NCBI RefSeq assembly: GCF_002210435.1
Contig: NZ_MZMV01000036.1
Location: forward strand, 1-64,000
Reading direction: 5' to 3'
Length of the DNA: 64,000 nt
From: Micromonospora wenchangensis
Lineage (GTDB): Bacteria; Actinomycetota; Actinomycetes; Mycobacteriales; Micromonosporaceae
Numbering within the stretch: the first letter of the stretch is position 1; every line of letters begins with the position of its first letter. Below, piece after piece: positions 24,555 to 33,363 of the stretch. The notes under the pieces are model-generated. The model saw only the letters and a program-made list of their open reading frames with translations, was not told the origin of the DNA and made no database searches. Both the position numbers and the translations under genes were made by a program.

Positions 24555-26156
24555 TCAGCGGCCGAGGTCGGCGAGGATGCGCTGGGCGGCGTTGTGACCG
24601 GCCGCGCCGATCACGCTGCCCGCCGGGTGGCAGCCGGCGCTGCCCGCGTACACGCCGTCGATGCCTGTGGCGTACGGCATCCGGTCGGTGAACGAGACGG
24701 TGTTGTCGACGTGGTGGATGTGCCCGCCGGTGATGCCGAAGTGCGCCTCGATGCCGGGCGGGGGCAGCGGCACCGCGTCGGCGATCAGGTCACCGGTGCC
24801 CGGGGCGTACCGTTCGCAGATCTCCACCAGCCGGGCGACGTAGCCGGGCAGCGCGGTGTCCCAGTCGGTGCCGGCCAGCGTGTAGGGCACCGACTGGACG
24901 AACAGCGCCGACGAGTGGTGCCCGGCCGGGTCGGACAGCGACGGGTCGACCGTGGTGTGCAGGTACCACTCGATGGTCGGCTCGTCGGGCAGCCGCCCGG
25001 CCCGTACGTCGGCCCACATCGCCCGCAGCGCCGCCATCGGCGACGCGCCACCCGCCCCGACCAGCGACGCCGACCCGGGCAGCAGGTGGATGGTGGACCC
25101 GAACGGGCTGGGCGCGTCGGCCGGCAGGCAGGAGAACCGGGGCAGCCCGGTCAACGCCAGGTTGAGCTTCAGGGTGGTGCCGGGCCGGCGGACCGCCGCC
25201 ATCCGCGCGCCCAGCTCCGCCGGCAGCGCGCCGTCGGGCACCAGCTCCATCAGCCGGTACGGGTCACACGCGCCGAGCACCACCTCGGCGGCGACCTCCC
25301 GCCCGTCGGCCAGCCGCACGCCGGAGGCCGCGCCCCCGGACAGGGTGACGGCGTCGACCCGGGCACCGGTCAGGATGGTCGCCCCGGCCGCCCGCGCGGC
25401 CTCGGCGAAGGTGCGGGAGACGGTGCCCATCCCGCCCTGGGCGATCATCCAGGTGCCGTCCGCGCCGGGCAGCCGGCACATGTTGTGCACCAGGAAGTTG
25501 TGGCCGGTGCCGGGGTCGTCCGGGCCGGCGTTGAGGCCGGACAGCCCGTCGGTGACCGCGTACATGCTGACCAGCAGTTCGGAGCGGAAGTCGAACCGGG
25601 CCAGGTAGTCGGCGACGGAACCTCGGACCAGGTCGACGAAGACCTGCCGCAGTTCGGGGCGGACGTAGCGCTCGGCGGTCTGCTCCACCGGCAGCGGCTC
25701 GGCGAGCCAGGCCGGTGCCAGGTCGGCGCGGAGCTGCGCCAGTTCGGCCTGGAGCGCGTCGTCGGCGGCCACGTCGGCGGGGGAGAAGAACTCGGTGAGC
25801 TGCCGCCGGGTCGCTGCGGTGTCGCTGCCGAACAGCAGGTACGGCGCACCGGGCCCACCCGGGGTGGGCAGGAAGTAGTGCGGGTCGCGGCGCAGCACGG
25901 GGATGCGCACGTCGAGGGTGGCGAGCAGCTCCGGCGGCATCAGCCCCAGCAGGTACGACCCGGTGGAGTGGCGCAGCGCGGGCACCTTCGGGAACGGGTT
26001 CTCGGTACGGGTGGCCCCGCCGATCACCTCCGCCGCCTCCAGCACCAGCACGTCCAGCCCGGCGCGGGCCAGCAGGACGGCGGAGACCAGCCCGTTGTGC
26101 CCCGATCCGACGATCACGACGTCGGCGCGGGACGGCAGCTCACTCGCATCGCTCAT
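24555..26156 (-). CDS. FAD-dependent oxidoreductase, phytoene-desaturase/PYROXD2-like
   Basis: 533 residues. The N-terminal dinucleotide-binding motif is DVVIVGSGHNGLVSAVLLARAG followed by VLEAAEVIGGATRTE, where Glu would hold the FAD ribose. A C-terminal GGHIHHVDNTVSF and GIDGVYAGSAGCHPAGSVIGAAGHNAA complete the FAD fold. It looks like the PYROXD2 branch rather than a carotenoid desaturase, because no carotenoid genes are nearby. Substrate unknown. It faces the MMPL gene across a 194-bp divergent promoter region and is convergent with the TMEM175-like gene. Confidence 0.85.
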   Translation of the reverse strand: MSDASELPSRADVVIVGSGHNGLVSAVLLARAGLDVLVLEAAEVIGGATRTENPFPKVPALRHSTGSYLLGLMPPELLATLDVRIPVLRRDPHYFLPTPGGPGAPYLLFGSDTAATRRQLTEFFSPADVAADDALQAELAQLRADLAPAWLAEPLPVEQTAERYVRPELRQVFVDLVRGSVADYLARFDFRSELLVSMYAVTDGLSGLNAGPDDPGTGHNFLVHNMCRLPGADGTWMIAQGGMGTVSRTFAEAARAAGATILTGARVDAVTLSGGAASGVRLADGREVAAEVVLGACDPYRLMELVPDGALPAELGARMAAVRRPGTTLKLNLALTGLPRFSCLPADAPSPFGSTIHLLPGSASLVGAGGASPMAALRAMWADVRAGRLPDEPTIEWYLHTTVDPSLSDPAGHHSSALFVQSVPYTLAGTDWDTALPGYVARLVEICERYAPGTGDLIADAVPLPPPGIEAHFGITGGHIHHVDNTVSFTDRMPYATGIDGVYAGSAGCHPAGSVIGAAGHNAAQRILADLGR

Positions 26157-26350
26157 GCCTGGGCAGCCTAGTGCGGTGCGCGGCGTGAAGTCTGCCGCCT
26201 CGACCGGCGGGACCGGCCGGTCCCGGCCCGTCGAACGTGAACGGTTGTTGCGATAGTGGACGTCGATCGCTGTGGGGCGGTCCCGGTGGGCGGCCCGGGT
26301 GCGGGCGGCGGTGGTTCGACGGGCCGGCGGGTCGACGAGGGGAGAGGCCG

Positions 26351-28711
26351 ATGTTCGCCTGGTGGGGGCGGGTGGTGGTGCGCGCCCGGTGGGCGGTGCT
26401 GGCCGTGGCCGGGGTGCTGATCGCGGTCGGGGCGACCTGGGGCACCGGGGTGTTCGGCGAGCTGAGCGGGGGTGGCTTCGACGACCCGTCGAGCGAGTCC
26501 AGCCGGACCGTGCAGCGGGTCACCGCCGAACTCAGCAGGCAGGGCGCGGACGTGATCGTCCTGTGGTCCAGCGACACCGTCACCGTCGAGGACCCGCAGT
26601 TCCGTGACCCGGTGACCTTCACGGTGGCCGGGCTGCGCCAGCGCGCCGAGGTGGCCGAGGTGACCACCTGGTACGACGCGCCCGCGCCCGCGCTGGTCGC
26701 CACCGACCACCGGGCCACCTACGCGCTGGTCAAGCTCACCGGCGGCGACGAGGACGCCCGCTCGGCGCAGTTCGCGGCGCTGCGCCCCGCACTGGACGCG
26801 CCCGGCCTGCGGACCGACGTCGGCGGGCTGGTGGCGTTCCAGGAGGCGGCCACGACCCAGAGCACCGAGGACGTCACCCGCGCCGAACTGCTGTCCATGC
26901 CGGTGCTGCTGGTGCTGCTCGTGTTGATCTTCGGTGGGCTGGTCGCCGCCGGCACCCCGCTGCTCGTCGGCGGGCTGGCCATCCTCGGCGCGTTCCTCGC
27001 GGTACGCCTGGTCAACATGGTCACCGACGTGTCGATCTTCGCGATCAACGTGATCACCCTGATCGGCCTCGGGATGGCTGTCGACTACGCGCTGTTCATC
27101 GTCAGCCGGTTCCGGGAGGAGTTGGCCGCCGGCCGGTCCACCGCCGAGGCGATCCGCCGCACCATGCTCACCGCCGGCCGGACCGTCTTCGTCTCCGGGC
27201 TCACCGTCGCGCTCGCCATGGCCAGCCTGCTGATCTTCCCGCAGCCGTTCCTGCGGTCGATGGGCTTCGGCGGGATGGCCGCCGTGCTGATCGCCATGCT
27301 GGCCGCGTTGACCGTGCTTCCGGCCCTGCTGGTGGTGCTCGGCCACCGGGTGGACGCGGTGCGCGTACCGCTGCCGGGGCGGCGGGGGACGCGGGGTGGG
27401 CGGCCGGCGGCGGGTGCGGCCGGCGGCGCGTGGGCCCGGATCGCGCGCAGCGTGATGCGCCGGCCGGCGCTGTACCTGGTGGGGGTCGCGCTGCTGCTCG
27501 GCGTGCTGGCCACTCCGTTCGCGCGGATCACCTTCGGCGGGGTCGACGAGCGGGTGCTGCCGGCGGACGCCGCGCCCCGGGTGGTCTCGGAGCGGATCGC
27601 CGCCGAGTTCCCCGGCGGCACGATCGCCCCGGTCGAGGTACTGGTCTCCGGCGCGCCGGCCGACGCGGTACGCCCGTTCGCCGACCGGATCGCGGCGCTG
27701 CCCGGGGTGACCGGGGTGCAGGTCACGGCGGCGAAGGGGGAGTCCACCCTGCTGTCGGTGAGCTACCCGGGGGAGCCGACCGGCGACGCCGCCCGGGACG
27801 TGGTGCGGGCGCTGCGCGACCTGCCCGGCCCGGACGGGGCGCAGGTGCTGGTCGGCGGGCGACCCGCCGCCGACGTCGACCTGCTGGACAGCCTCGGCGA
27901 CCGGCTGCCGTGGATGGCCCTGCTGATGGCCGGCGCGACCCTGCTGCTGCTCTTCCTCGCCTTCGGCTCGGTGGTGCTGCCGGTCAAGGCGGTGCTGATG
28001 AACCTGCTGTCGATCGGCGCGTCGTTCGGCGTGGTGGTCTGGATCTTCCAGGACGGCCACCTGTCCGGCCTGCTCGGCTTCACCTCCACCGGGTTCATCG
28101 AGCCGAGCAACCTCATCCTGATGCTCGCGGTGCTGTTCGGGCTGGCCACCGACTACGAGGTGTTCCTGCTCAGTCGGGTCCGCGAGGAGTGGGACCGCAC
28201 CGGCGACAACACCGCCTCGGTCGCCGCCGGCCTGCAACGCACCGGCCGGATCATCACCGCCGCCGCGCTCCTGCTGATCATCGTGGTGGCCGGTTTCACC
28301 ACCGGCGGGATGGCCTACATCAAGCTGATCGGCGTCGGCATGATCGTGGCGATCGTGGTGGACGCGACGCTGGTCCGGGCGCTGCTCGTGCCGGCCACCA
28401 TGCGGCTGCTGGGCCGGTGGAACTGGTGGGCCCCGACGCCCCTGGCCCGGTTCTGGGCCCGCTACGGCCTGCGCGAGACCGACGACCCGGCGGCGTCGCC
28501 GACCCCGGACGCCTCGGAGCCGACGGCCCCGACGGCCGGGTCGGTTCCGGCGGACGCGGACGCGGACGCCGTGGGGTGGTTCGCCGTCGCGGGCCGGGAC
28601 GTCCCGGCGGCGTCGGCCCCGGATCGGGACGCCGACCCGGAATCGGACGTCGACCCGGAGGCGGCGGCGCGGCGGGCCCGCCAGCGGGACAACGCGAGGG
28701 TGGCCGAGTAG
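26351..28711 (+). CDS. MMPL-family (RND) transporter
   Basis: 786 residues from ATG 26351 after GGGGAGAG. The pattern is one N-terminal span, an extracytoplasmic domain, a bundle of spans (LLSMPVLLVLLVLIFGGLVA, then INVITLIGLGMAVDYALFIVSRFREE), a second extracytoplasmic domain and a second bundle (ILMLAVLFGLATDYEVFLLSRVREEW). The GMAVDYALF and GLATDYEVF Asp-Tyr pairs are the proton-relay signature of MMPL proteins, which export lipids or drugs. The last 75 or so residues are an acidic, Ala-rich disordered tail. That tail is encoded by sequence that overlaps the convergent YihY gene by 250 bp. Confidence 0.9.
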   Translation: MFAWWGRVVVRARWAVLAVAGVLIAVGATWGTGVFGELSGGGFDDPSSESSRTVQRVTAELSRQGADVIVLWSSDTVTVEDPQFRDPVTFTVAGLRQRAEVAEVTTWYDAPAPALVATDHRATYALVKLTGGDEDARSAQFAALRPALDAPGLRTDVGGLVAFQEAATTQSTEDVTRAELLSMPVLLVLLVLIFGGLVAAGTPLLVGGLAILGAFLAVRLVNMVTDVSIFAINVITLIGLGMAVDYALFIVSRFREELAAGRSTAEAIRRTMLTAGRTVFVSGLTVALAMASLLIFPQPFLRSMGFGGMAAVLIAMLAALTVLPALLVVLGHRVDAVRVPLPGRRGTRGGRPAAGAAGGAWARIARSVMRRPALYLVGVALLLGVLATPFARITFGGVDERVLPADAAPRVVSERIAAEFPGGTIAPVEVLVSGAPADAVRPFADRIAALPGVTGVQVTAAKGESTLLSVSYPGEPTGDAARDVVRALRDLPGPDGAQVLVGGRPAADVDLLDSLGDRLPWMALLMAGATLLLLFLAFGSVVLPVKAVLMNLLSIGASFGVVVWIFQDGHLSGLLGFTSTGFIEPSNLILMLAVLFGLATDYEVFLLSRVREEWDRTGDNTASVAAGLQRTGRIITAAALLLIIVVAGFTTGGMAYIKLIGVGMIVAIVVDATLVRALLVPATMRLLGRWNWWAPTPLARFWARYGLRETDDPAASPTPDASEPTAPTAGSVPADADADAVGWFAVAGRDVPAASAPDRDADPESDVDPEAAARRARQRDNARVAE

Positions 28712-29493
28712 CCGGCCAGCACGATCACGTGGAACAGGTAGAGCCAGAGCAGCACCGCGACGCCGGCCCCGACCGGGTCGAAGCCGCCGAACGGCACCCC
28801 GAGATCCAGCGGGAGCGAGCAGAACAGCACGAAGCCGTGCAGGAAGCCGGAGAGGTTGGCGGCGGTGAACGAGCCGACCGCCAACGTCGACAGCCAGTCC
28901 GGTGAGGCCGGCCCGACCACCCGGAACACCCACATCAGCACCGGGGTGAGCACCAGCCACACCGCCAGGAACGACAGCACGATGCCCAGGGCGGCGACCC
29001 AGCCGCCCTGCCGGATCAGCCGGGTGGTGGTGGGCAGCGCGATGAGGATCGACAGCAGCAGGGCGGGGGCGGGGGCGAGCAGCGGCAGCAGCAGCAACCG
29101 GCCCCGCCAGCCGACCAGCGACTCGTCCGGGTTGGGCGCGGTGGCGACCGAGACGAACGCCCGGCGCAGCCCCTCACCGTAGAGCGAGGCGGGCAGCAGG
29201 GAGGCCAGCGCCAGCAGCGGGGTCAACTGCACCCCGGCGTTGACCAGCGCGTCCACCGCCTCGGGCGCACCGATCGCGTCCGGCAGCGTCTCCACGGCGT
29301 ACGCGGTGAGCCGGCGTACCCGGTCCGCGCCGGCCAGCAGCGAGGTCAGCCAGATCGCCAGCAGGGCGACGGGCACCACGGCGATCGCCCCGTAGAAGGT
29401 GATCGCGGCGGCGTGCAGGGAGAGGTCCCGTCCGCGTACCGGCCGGAACGCGGCGCTGGTGATCCGTTTCGTACGCTGCCATGCGTCGCCCAT
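28462..29493 (-). CDS. YihY/BrkB-family membrane protein
   Basis: 343 residues with six hydrophobic segments. The N-terminal motif LSLHAAAITFYGAIAVVPVALLAIW is typical for YihY (BrkB, often misnamed ribonuclease BN). GFLHGFVLFCSLPL and the aromatic LYLFHVIVLAGYSATLA near the end also fit. The last 75 or so residues form a Ser/Ala/Gly-rich disordered tail coded antisense to the MMPL tail. I chose ATG 29493 (MGDAWQRTKRI) with GGGGGAAG upstream; a GTG at 29526 would add 11 residues. Function unknown. Confidence 0.85.
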   Translation of the reverse strand: MGDAWQRTKRITSAAFRPVRGRDLSLHAAAITFYGAIAVVPVALLAIWLTSLLAGADRVRRLTAYAVETLPDAIGAPEAVDALVNAGVQLTPLLALASLLPASLYGEGLRRAFVSVATAPNPDESLVGWRGRLLLLPLLAPAPALLLSILIALPTTTRLIRQGGWVAALGIVLSFLAVWLVLTPVLMWVFRVVGPASPDWLSTLAVGSFTAANLSGFLHGFVLFCSLPLDLGVPFGGFDPVGAGVAVLLWLYLFHVIVLAGYSATLALSRWRARRAAASGSTSDSGSASRSGADAAGTSRPATANHPTASASASAGTDPAVGAVGSEASGVGDAAGSSVSRRP

Positions 29494-29562
29494 CGCGATG
29501 TTCTTCCCCCTGTCGCCCGCCGCCACGCATCACGATCCCGCGTCAGGGCCGTGCGCCGTCGA

Positions 29563-29638
29563 CGATCGGGCCAACTGGGCCGATGCTGCGGTGTCGGGAC
29601 GCCGGGATGGCGCAACATCGGCCCCGGCGAGTGGATCA
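29563..29638. repeat. Palindromic intergenic repeat, copy A
   Basis: GGGCCGATGCTGCG (29577-29590) and CGCAACATCGGCCC (29611-29624) pair with one mismatch, bounded by GATCGGGCCAACT on the left and GGCGAGTGGATCACC on the right. It is the most degenerate of five copies in this window. It lies in the 515-bp gap between the YihY and pectate lyase starts; apart from it and the LacI-type palindrome I see nothing else in the gap. Confidence 0.75.
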
Positions 29639-29727
29639 CCAGCGGACCGGCCGGCGGCTAGGCGGTCATTAGCCGCAATCCGGACGACGTCTTGCGGTAT
29701 CGACAGACGTCACCCTATTCTCGCTTG

Positions 29728-29743
29728 TGGAAAGCGCTTTCCA
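29728..29743 (+). promoter_or_regulatory. LacI-type operator upstream of pectate lyase
   Basis: TGGAAAGCGCTTTCCA is a perfect 16-bp palindrome with a central CG-containing core, the form bound by LacI-family repressors of sugar utilisation. It lies about 265 bp before the pectate lyase start. No LacI gene is in the window, so the regulator would act from elsewhere. Confidence 0.65.
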
Positions 29744-30008
29744 GATGCTCAGTGCGGGTGCCCCGGCGAGTTCCACCACCGCCGCAGGCGCCAGTTCGCC
29801 GTGCGCGGCAGCGCGGCGAGCGGGTCGACCCGACCACCGGCGCAGACATCCCTGGCCGGCCGGCGACTCCGCCTGACGGCCGCGAAGGCCCGGCCCGTCC
29901 CCGGCGCGCAGAGGTCCGCCAGGACCACCGTCATCACCGCCGCCCGACCGGGCACCACACCACCCGGCGGCGGCACCACCACCAGGTAACGAGAAAGGTG
30001 ACGCGAGG

Positions 30009-31553
30009 ATGAGACGACCAGTCGCACGACGAGTCCAGGCGGGGCTGGCCACGGCCGCCGTCGGTGCCGCGATCTGCGTGGCCCTGCCGGTGCACCAGGC
30101 GTCGGCGGCGGCCGGCAGCGCCAGCGGCTACGCCACCCAGAACGGCGGCACCACCGGTGGCGCGGGCGGGCAGACCGTACGGGCCAGCACCGGCACCGCG
30201 ATCCACGCGGCGCTGTGCAACCGGGCCAGCAGCAGCACCCCGATCGTCATCGAGGTGCAGGGCACGATCAACCACGGCAACACCACGAAGGTCTCCGGCA
30301 GCAGTTGCAACACCGCCGCCGACAAGATCGAGCTGAAGGAGATCAGCAACGTCACCATCGTCGGGGTCGGCAGCGGGGCGGTCTTCGACCAGCTCGGCAT
30401 CCACATCCGCGACTCCCGCAACATCATCATCCAGAACGTGACGGTCCGGAACGTCAAGAAGTCGGGCTCGCCCGTCTCCAACGGCGGCGACGCCATCGGC
30501 ATGGAGAGCAGCGTGCGCAACGTCTGGGTCGACCACGTCACGCTGGAGGCGTCGGGTGGCGAGTCGGAGGGCTACGACGGGCTGTTCGACATGAAGGACG
30601 ACGTCCAGTACGTGACGCTGTCGTACAGCATCCTGCGCAACTCCGGCCGGGGCGGCCTGATCGGCTCCAGCGAGAGCGACCGGGGCAACGGCTTCGTCAC
30701 CTTCCACCACAACCTCTACCAGAACATCGACTCCCGTACGCCGCTGCTGCGGGGCGGGATCGCGCACGCCTACAACAACTCGTACGTGCAGCTTAACGAA
30801 TCGGGGATCAACTCCCGGGCCGGCGCGCGGGCCAAGGTGGAGAACAACTACTTCAAGAACTCCCGGGACGTCCTGGGTACCTTCTACACCAGCGAGGCCG
30901 GGTACTGGCAGGCCAGCGGCAACATCCTGGACAACGTGACCTGGTCCAGCCCCGGCAGCGAGACCAACCCCGCCGGCCCGGGTATGCCGTCGAACACCAG
31001 CGTCAGCATCCCGTACTCGTACCGCCTCGACGGGGCGAGCTGCGTGCCGGACATCGTCCGGCAGACGGCCGGCGCGAACACGGGTCTCAAGGAGTCGAAC
31101 GGAAGCTGCACGCCGACCACCCCGAACCCGACCACCCCTGCGCCGACCACGCCGGCCCCGACCGCCCCGCCGCCCACCAGCACCCCCGGCGGGACCAACC
31201 TCAGCATCGGCGCCGGCTCCGACGGCTCCAGCAAGGCCAGCGGTACGAGCTACGGCGACGTCCGGGACGGCAACCTGGGCACCTTCTGGTCGCCGGCCGG
31301 GTCGACAGGTGACATCTCGATCAAGTGGGGCTCCGCGACCAGCATCTCCTCGATCAACATTCGGGAGGCGTCCGGCTCGGCCGGCAGCGTCACCTCGTGG
31401 CAGGTGCTCAACGGCGACACCGGCGCGGTGCTGGCCTCCGGCAGCCGGGCCGGGGTGATCACCTTCGCCCGTACCTCGCTGAAGAAGGTCACCTTCCGGA
31501 TCAACAGCTCTGCCGCCACCCCGAAGGTCGCCGAGTTCGAGACCTACGCCTGA
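30009..31553 (+). CDS. Secreted pectate lyase (PL1) with C-terminal discoidin-like domain
   Basis: 514 residues. A signal peptide with Arg-rich start and hydrophobic core ends near residue 34 (VHQASAAAG). The catalytic parallel beta-helix shows IVIEVQGTI, the RNIIIQNVTVRNV strand, VWVDHVTLEA and YDGLFDMKDDVQYVTLSYS, which carry calcium-binding Asp, and a C-terminal half with TPLLRGGIAHAYNNSY. A PTTPAPTTPAPTAPPPT linker (about 371-395) joins a beta-sandwich of about 115 residues resembling a discoidin or carbohydrate-binding module. It would cleave polygalacturonate outside the cell, consistent with plant litter use. Confidence 0.9.
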   Translation: MRRPVARRVQAGLATAAVGAAICVALPVHQASAAAGSASGYATQNGGTTGGAGGQTVRASTGTAIHAALCNRASSSTPIVIEVQGTINHGNTTKVSGSSCNTAADKIELKEISNVTIVGVGSGAVFDQLGIHIRDSRNIIIQNVTVRNVKKSGSPVSNGGDAIGMESSVRNVWVDHVTLEASGGESEGYDGLFDMKDDVQYVTLSYSILRNSGRGGLIGSSESDRGNGFVTFHHNLYQNIDSRTPLLRGGIAHAYNNSYVQLNESGINSRAGARAKVENNYFKNSRDVLGTFYTSEAGYWQASGNILDNVTWSSPGSETNPAGPGMPSNTSVSIPYSYRLDGASCVPDIVRQTAGANTGLKESNGSCTPTTPNPTTPAPTTPAPTAPPPTSTPGGTNLSIGAGSDGSSKASGTSYGDVRDGNLGTFWSPAGSTGDISIKWGSATSISSINIREASGSAGSVTSWQVLNGDTGAVLASGSRAGVITFARTSLKKVTFRINSSAATPKVAEFETYA

Positions 31554-31581
31554 CCGTCGTCCCCGGCCCGGCCCCGGGGCG

Positions 31582-31660
31582 ATGATCAGCTCAACGGGGC
31601 CCAGGTGGGGCTGTCCGGTCGGCGAGGACACCCCCACCTCGGCCCCCTTGTGTCGATCAA
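31582..31660. repeat. Palindromic intergenic repeat, copy E
   Basis: 21-nt arms, 31596-31616 and 31626-31646, pair with two mismatches around a 9-nt loop. Outer ends are GATCAGCTCAAC and GTGTCGATCAA, as in the other copies. It sits at the 3' end of the pectate lyase gene and touches the stop of the convergent minus-strand gene, a position suited to a two-way terminator. Confidence 0.8.
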
Positions 31661-32148
31661 CCCAGGTCGGCGGGTACGGCTGCGGGCGACGACCCGGATG
31701 GCGTGCCGGGCGGCGGGTCGGGTGGTGGCCGGTCGTGGCGGGTCCAGGCGAGGAACCGGGTGAAGTAGGCGGCCGGGTCGACCGGGCCGGTGCCGACCCG
31801 CAGCGCATCGGCGATCGCGTCGTGCATCAGCAGGCAGAGGTAGATGGCCAGCGCCGGCCGGTCGTGGGCGTACTCCCGCCGCAGGCTCAGCTTGGCTGGC
31901 TGGCAGGGCCACGGGGCGGCACAGGCCCGGCACCGCCAGGCGGGCCGCGCGGCGACGTGCCGACCGCCCGCCGGCCACCTGCGCCGCGCGTCACCCTCCG
32001 GCGAGGTCACCGGTGTCGGCCGCCCCTGCCGTGAGCTGTCCGTCGGTGGGGTCACCGTCGACAGCGGCCGTTCCCGTCGTGCGTCGTCCGGCGGCGTCAC
32101 GGCCGACGCCGGTCGCCCGCGCCGTGAGCTGTCCGTCGGCGGGGTCAC
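31657..32148 (-). CDS. Cys-motif protein with repeated N terminus, XRE/DUF397 locus 1
   Basis: 163 residues from GTG 32148, which overlaps the stop of the preceding gene by 4 nt (GTGA). The first 60 residues consist of 15-16 residue repeats beginning VTPPTDSSR. The conserved part is WRCRACAAPWPCQPAKLSLRR followed by EYAHDRPALAIYLCLLMHDA, with Cys-x2-Cys and a further Cys that may bind zinc. A paralogue with the same motif is at 55683-55940. It is divergent from an XRE regulator, as is the paralogue. Because every repeat starts with GTG, translation could also begin at 32100, 32055 or 32010. Function unknown. Confidence 0.7.
   Translation of the reverse strand: MTPPTDSSRRGRPASAVTPPDDARRERPLSTVTPPTDSSRQGRPTPVTSPEGDARRRWPAGGRHVAARPAWRCRACAAPWPCQPAKLSLRREYAHDRPALAIYLCLLMHDAIADALRVGTGPVDPAAYFTRFLAWTRHDRPPPDPPPGTPSGSSPAAVPADLG
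32011..32148. repeat. 45/48-bp tandem repeat over start codons
   Basis: Three complete units (48, 45 and 45 bp) plus a partial fourth, read on the minus strand, each beginning GTGAC(C/G)(C/T)C. The unit length is always a multiple of three, so the frame of the Cys-motif gene is preserved. The first unit contains the overlapping stop of the upstream gene and the start of this one. Confidence 0.85.
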
Positions 32149-32405
32149 CGGTGGCGGCCGTTCGCCCGACGTGCCTGCCCCCGGGTGACCAGGCCCGCCG
32201 CGCCCACCCAGTAAACGGCAGTGGGACCATTCCACAGGTGTCGGCGGTGCGCCGGCAGCGGGGGCGGTGGCGGTTCCCGCAGCGGTACGGCGGCCCGCCG
32301 GTCCGGGCACGGCCAGCGCAGCCCACAGGTGCAGTACCGACCCCACCGGGACCAGTCCCGCCGATGCCGTGGCGTCACCGGTACCGGTCTGTCGCGCTTC
32401 CTCAT
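32145..32405 (-). CDS. Small protein with WPCPDR motif
   Basis: 86 residues from ATG 32405. The distinctive part is WGRYCTCGLRWPCPDR, with Cys-x-Cys and Trp-Pro-Cys-Pro, followed by PPPPLPAHRRHLWNGPTAVY. I recall very similar small proteins preceding regulator loci in Micromonospora, annotated as hypothetical. Its stop overlaps the GTG of the next minus-strand gene, and its start lies 151 bp from the XRE gene in the opposite direction, so the two promoters share that gap. Function unknown; zinc binding is possible. Confidence 0.7.
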   Translation of the reverse strand: MRKRDRPVPVTPRHRRDWSRWGRYCTCGLRWPCPDRRAAVPLREPPPPPLPAHRRHLWNGPTAVYWVGAAGLVTRGQARRANGRHR

Positions 32406-32556
32406 CCGCCTGCTCCCTCCGTGAGCCTGTTCACACTCTGCTGTGGACGCGACTACTGTCGGAAGGTGGCGCGTGGCCTCAGCGAAGGGTGTGCCGACCG
32501 GGGGCGGTGCGGTGGTCGACGTTGGCGGCGGATGGCAGACGTGTGGTGGAGGTGTG

Positions 32557-33363
32557 ATGACCGGTGGACCGATGTCGACCCTGGAATTCCTCGGGGCGGA
32601 GTTGCGCCGGGCGCGCAGGGAGCGCGGGCTGAGTCAGGAGGATCTGGCCCAACGGATCAGCTACTCGTCGTCGCTGGTGGGCATGGTCGAGATCGGCCAC
32701 CGTACGCCCTCGCAGGACTTCATCACCCGCGCGGACGCCGCCCTGGAGGCCGGCGGCCTCTTCGAACGGCTGCTCGCCCTGGTCCGCGCCGACTCCGCAC
32801 CCCCGTGGCTACGCGAGTGGATCAGCGTGGAGCGGGAGGCGACCTTGATCCGCTGGTTTGAGCCTTCCCTCGTCCCCGGCCTCCTGCAAACCGAGGCGTA
32901 CGCCCGCGCGGTCCTGCACGGTGGCGGAATGCTCCGGGAGAGTGAAATCGAGCAGCGAGTCTCCTCCCGAATGGATCGGCAGGCAGTGCTGACCCGGGAG
33001 CGCCCACCCGAGGTGGTGGCGGTGATCGACGAGGCGGTGCTGCGCCGGGGGATCGGCGAACCGGCGGTGATGATCGAGCAGTTCGAGCATCTGCTGCGGC
33101 TGACTGAGCACTCCCACATCAGCGTGCACGTGGTGCCAGCAGATGCGGGGATGCACGCTGGCCTGGCCGGTCCGTTCATTCTGGTCCGCGTGCCAGACGG
33201 GGGAGAGGTCGTGCATCTGGACAGCGCCCTGCGGGCGCACATCACCGACCGGCCGGACGACGTTGATAGCCTTCAGCGCAGATGGGAGAGCCTGCGCGGT
33301 GAAGCACTGCCACGCCGGGCCTCCCGGGATCTCATACGGGAGTTGGCGAAGTCATGGACTTGA
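32557..33363 (+). CDS. XRE-family regulator with DUF5753 domain, locus 1
   Basis: 268 residues. The N-terminal helix-turn-helix is LGAELRRARRERGLSQEDLA with SSSLVGMVEIGHRTPS as recognition part. The C-terminal DUF5753 domain has IRWFEPSLVPGLLQTEAYAR, then VVAVIDEAVLRR and HISVHVVPADAG, where the family probably senses a ligand or partner. Such regulators pair with DUF397 proteins as in WhiJ-like and Scr1/Scr2 systems of Streptomyces, described as toxin-antitoxin-like. ATG 32557 follows GGAGG. The stop lies inside the next DUF397 gene: the overlap is 10 nt, the same as at locus 2. Confidence 0.9.
   Translation: MTGGPMSTLEFLGAELRRARRERGLSQEDLAQRISYSSSLVGMVEIGHRTPSQDFITRADAALEAGGLFERLLALVRADSAPPWLREWISVEREATLIRWFEPSLVPGLLQTEAYARAVLHGGGMLRESEIEQRVSSRMDRQAVLTRERPPEVVAVIDEAVLRRGIGEPAVMIEQFEHLLRLTEHSHISVHVVPADAGMHAGLAGPFILVRVPDGGEVVHLDSALRAHITDRPDDVDSLQRRWESLRGEALPRRASRDLIRELAKSWT

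Noticed and set aside
26168..28960. 930-codon open frame on the minus strand across the MMPL gene
   Set aside because: Low-complexity Arg/Gly/His/Gln composition, no family motif and no ribosome binding site; it is the antisense shadow of a GC-biased gene.
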